A stretch of 64,000 nucleotides of DNA from Toxonevra muliebris (Eukaryota; Arthropoda; Insecta; Diptera; Pallopteridae), in NCBI GenBank assembly GCA_963691655.1, contig CAVNUY010000034.1:1-64000 (forward strand). The letters run 5' to 3'. Positions 62,378 to 64,000 of this stretch are shown here, in pieces; within the stretch, counting starts at the first letter, position 1; each line of letters starts with the position of its first letter. Both the position numbers and the translations under genes were made by a program. The notes below the pieces were generated by a model. The model did not search any database. It was not told the DNA's origin and was given only the letters and a program-made list of their open reading frames with translations.

Positions 62378-64000
62378 ACACCTTTTCTATAGGGGAGAAG
62401 ACGTTTTATACTGTCGGAGACACCTTTTCTATAGGGGAGAAGGTGTTTTATACTGTCGGAGACACCTTTTCTATAGGAGAGAAGACGTTTTATACTGTCG
62501 GAGACACCTTTTCTATAGGGGAGAAGACGTTTTATACTGTCGGAGACACCTTTTCTATAGGGGAGAAGACGTTTTATACTGACGGAGACACCTTTTCTAT
62601 AGGGGAGAAGGTGTTTTATACTGTCGGAGACACCTTTTCTATAGGGGAGAAGGTGTTTTATACTGTCGGAGACACCTTTTCTATAGGGGAGAAGGTGTTT
62701 TATACTGTCGGAGACAAATTTTCTATAGGGGAGAAGACGTTCTATACTGTCGGAGACACCTTTTCTATAGGGGAGAAGGTGTTTTATACTGTCGGAGACA
62801 CCTTTTCTATAGGGGAGAAGACGTTTTATACTGTCGGAGACACCTTTTCTATAGGGGAGAAGGTGTTTTATACTGTCGGAGACACCATTTCTATAGGGGA
62901 GAAGGTGTTTTATACTGTCGGAGACACCTTTTCTATAGGGGAGAAGACGTTTTATACTGTCGGAGACACCTTTTCTATAGGGGAGAAGACGTTCTATACT
63001 GTCGGAGACACCTTTTCTATAGGGGAGAAGGTGTTTTATACTGTCGGAGACACCTTTTCTATAGGGGAGAAGACGTTTTATACTGTCGGAGACACCTTTT
63101 CTATAGGGGAGAAGGTGTTTTATACTGTCGGAGACACCATTTCTATAGGGGAGAAGGTGTTTTATACTGTCGGAGACACCTTTTCTATAGGGGAGAAGAC
63201 GTTCTATACTGTCGGAGACACCTTTTCTATAGGGGAGAAGACGTTTTATACTGTCGGAGACACCTTTTCTATAGGGGAGAAGACGTTTTATACTGTCGGA
63301 GACACCTTTTCTATAGGGGAGAAGACGTTTTATACTGTCGGAGACACCTTTTCTATAGGGGAGAAGGTGTTTTATACTGTCGGAGACACCTTTTCTATAG
63401 GGGAGAAGGTGTTTTATACTGTCGGAGACACCTTTTCTATAGGGGAGAAGACGTTCTATACTGTCGGAGACACCTTTTCTATAGGGGAGAAGACGTTTTA
63501 TACTGTCGGAGACACCTTTTCTATAGGGGAGAAGACGTTTTATACTGTCGGAGACACCTTTTCTATAGGGGAGAAGACGTTTTATACTGTCGGAGACACC
63601 TTTTCTATAGGGGAGAAGGTGTTTTATACTGTCGGAGACACCTTTTCCATAGGGGAGAAGACGTTTTATACGGTCGGAGACACCTTTTCTATAGGGGAGA
63701 AGGTGTTTTATACTGTCGGAGACACCTTTTCTATAGGGGAGAAGGTGTTTTATACTGTCGGAGACACCTTTTCTATAGGGGAGAAGGTGTTTTATACTGT
63801 CGGAGACACCTTTTCTATAGGGGAGAAGACGTTTTATACTGTCGGAGACACCTTTTCTATAGGGGAGAAGACGTTTTATACTGTCGGAGACACCTTTTCT
63901 ATAGGGGAGAAGACGTTTTATACTGTCGGAGACACATTTTCTATAGGGGAGAAGACGTTTTATACTGTCGGAGACACCTTTTCTATAGGGGAGAAGACGT
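62378..64000 (+). repeat. Array domain VII: near-consensus units to window end
   Basis: After the GTCTGAGAC unit at 62372 the units are close to consensus, with type A and type B mixed. Minor variants are GACAAATTTTC near 62,713 and a GACACCATTTC pair near 62,883 and 63,133 (about six units apart). No net indel was seen. The array is cut by the window edge inside a type A unit, so its real end is not visible. Confidence 0.93.

Larger units (their letters stand above)
1..64000 (+). repeat. 42-bp satellite array, ~1,520 units, both ends open
   Basis: Every part of the window aligns to one 42-bp unit in one orientation. The unit boxes are GGGGAGAAGACG (1-12), TTTTATACT (13-21), GTCGGAGACACC (22-33) and TTTTCTATA (34-42). 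Most copies differ from consensus at 0-3 positions. Two major forms alternate irregularly: type A (GAAGACG) and type B (GAAGGTG). Recurrent minor changes include TTTTATACT to TTCTATACT, GGGGAG to GGAGAG, CTATA to CCATA and GAGAAG to GAGCAG. The unit has no spacer, so this is not a CRISPR array. The unit length is minisatellite-sized but the array length is satellite-scale. The consensus contains no ATG on either strand. I do not recognise it as a named satellite family, and the host cannot be deduced beyond a probable eukaryote. Confidence 0.99.

Noticed and set aside
1..64000. CRISPR array
   Set aside because: There are no spacers. The repeat is continuous, and its variants are point changes of the same unit.
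1..64000. A TATA box in every unit (TTTTATACT, CTATAGGGG)
   Set aside because: Short AT-rich matches repeated 1,500 times with no associated gene or start signal are not evidence of promoters.
1..64000. G-quadruplex array from the GGGG runs
   Set aside because: There is one GGGG per 42 bp, and loops of ~38 bases are too long for canonical quadruplexes.
1..64000. Telomeric repeat or CENP-B box
   Set aside because: There is no short telomere-type hexamer/heptamer array, and the CENP-B core (TTCG....A..CGGG) is not present in the unit.
1..64000. Mobile element insertion or target-site duplication inside the array
   Set aside because: No non-repeat sequence, terminal inverted repeat, poly-A tail or coding remnant of a transposase or reverse transcriptase was found.
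1..64000. Assignment to a particular species or lineage
   Set aside because: With no unique sequence and no recognised satellite name, any species call would be a guess.

Overview
The whole 64 kb window is one head-to-tail tandem array of a 42-bp unit, all copies in the same orientation, about 1,520 copies. It enters at base 1 and leaves at base 64000 without reaching flanking DNA. I see no unique sequence, no transposon, no RNA gene and no credible protein-coding gene. An array of this size points to a eukaryotic nuclear genome (satellite or megasatellite DNA of a heterochromatic, subtelomeric or centromere-proximal block). The sequence itself does not identify the species.

The unit can be read in four boxes: GGGGAGAAGACG (unit positions 1-12), TTTTATACT (13-21), GTCGGAGACACC (22-33) and TTTTCTATA (34-42). 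About 43% of it is G+C. It looks like an old diverged dimer of a ~21-bp element, because GGAGA, TTTT and TATA each occur twice. The commonest polymorphism is a two-base switch in the first box. Type A has GAAGACG and type B has GAAGGTG. Type B completes an inverted repeat with ACACCTT in the same unit.

Layout: (I) 1-13,062, rich in 1-bp deletions and rearranged units, built of nested higher-order repeats including a 533-bp block. (II) 13,063-17,821, a transition zone with truncated 23-bp and 20-bp units, rare GCG units and an exact 41-unit (1,722-bp) duplication. (III) 17,822-26,011, exactly 195 units without a net length change, containing a ~75-unit higher-order repeat. (IV) 26,012-40,290, 340 units with one net 1-bp loss at the far end. 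(V) 40,291-57,309, three copies of an 85-unit (3,569-bp) higher-order repeat inside a ~5-kb segmental duplication displaced by 10,937 bp. (VI) 57,310-62,377, three copies of a 1,643/1,260-bp block. (VII) 62,378-64,000, near-consensus units.

Because 42 is a multiple of three and the unit has stop-free phases, very long open frames (up to 6,845 codons) arise automatically, two on the + strand and one on the - strand. They have no coding features and are treated as by-products of the repeat. There are no genes working together here. The interest lies in how the array evolves and what structure it may adopt: a quasi-palindromic switch, T-tracts every 21 bp, retained CpGs and indel-free domains.
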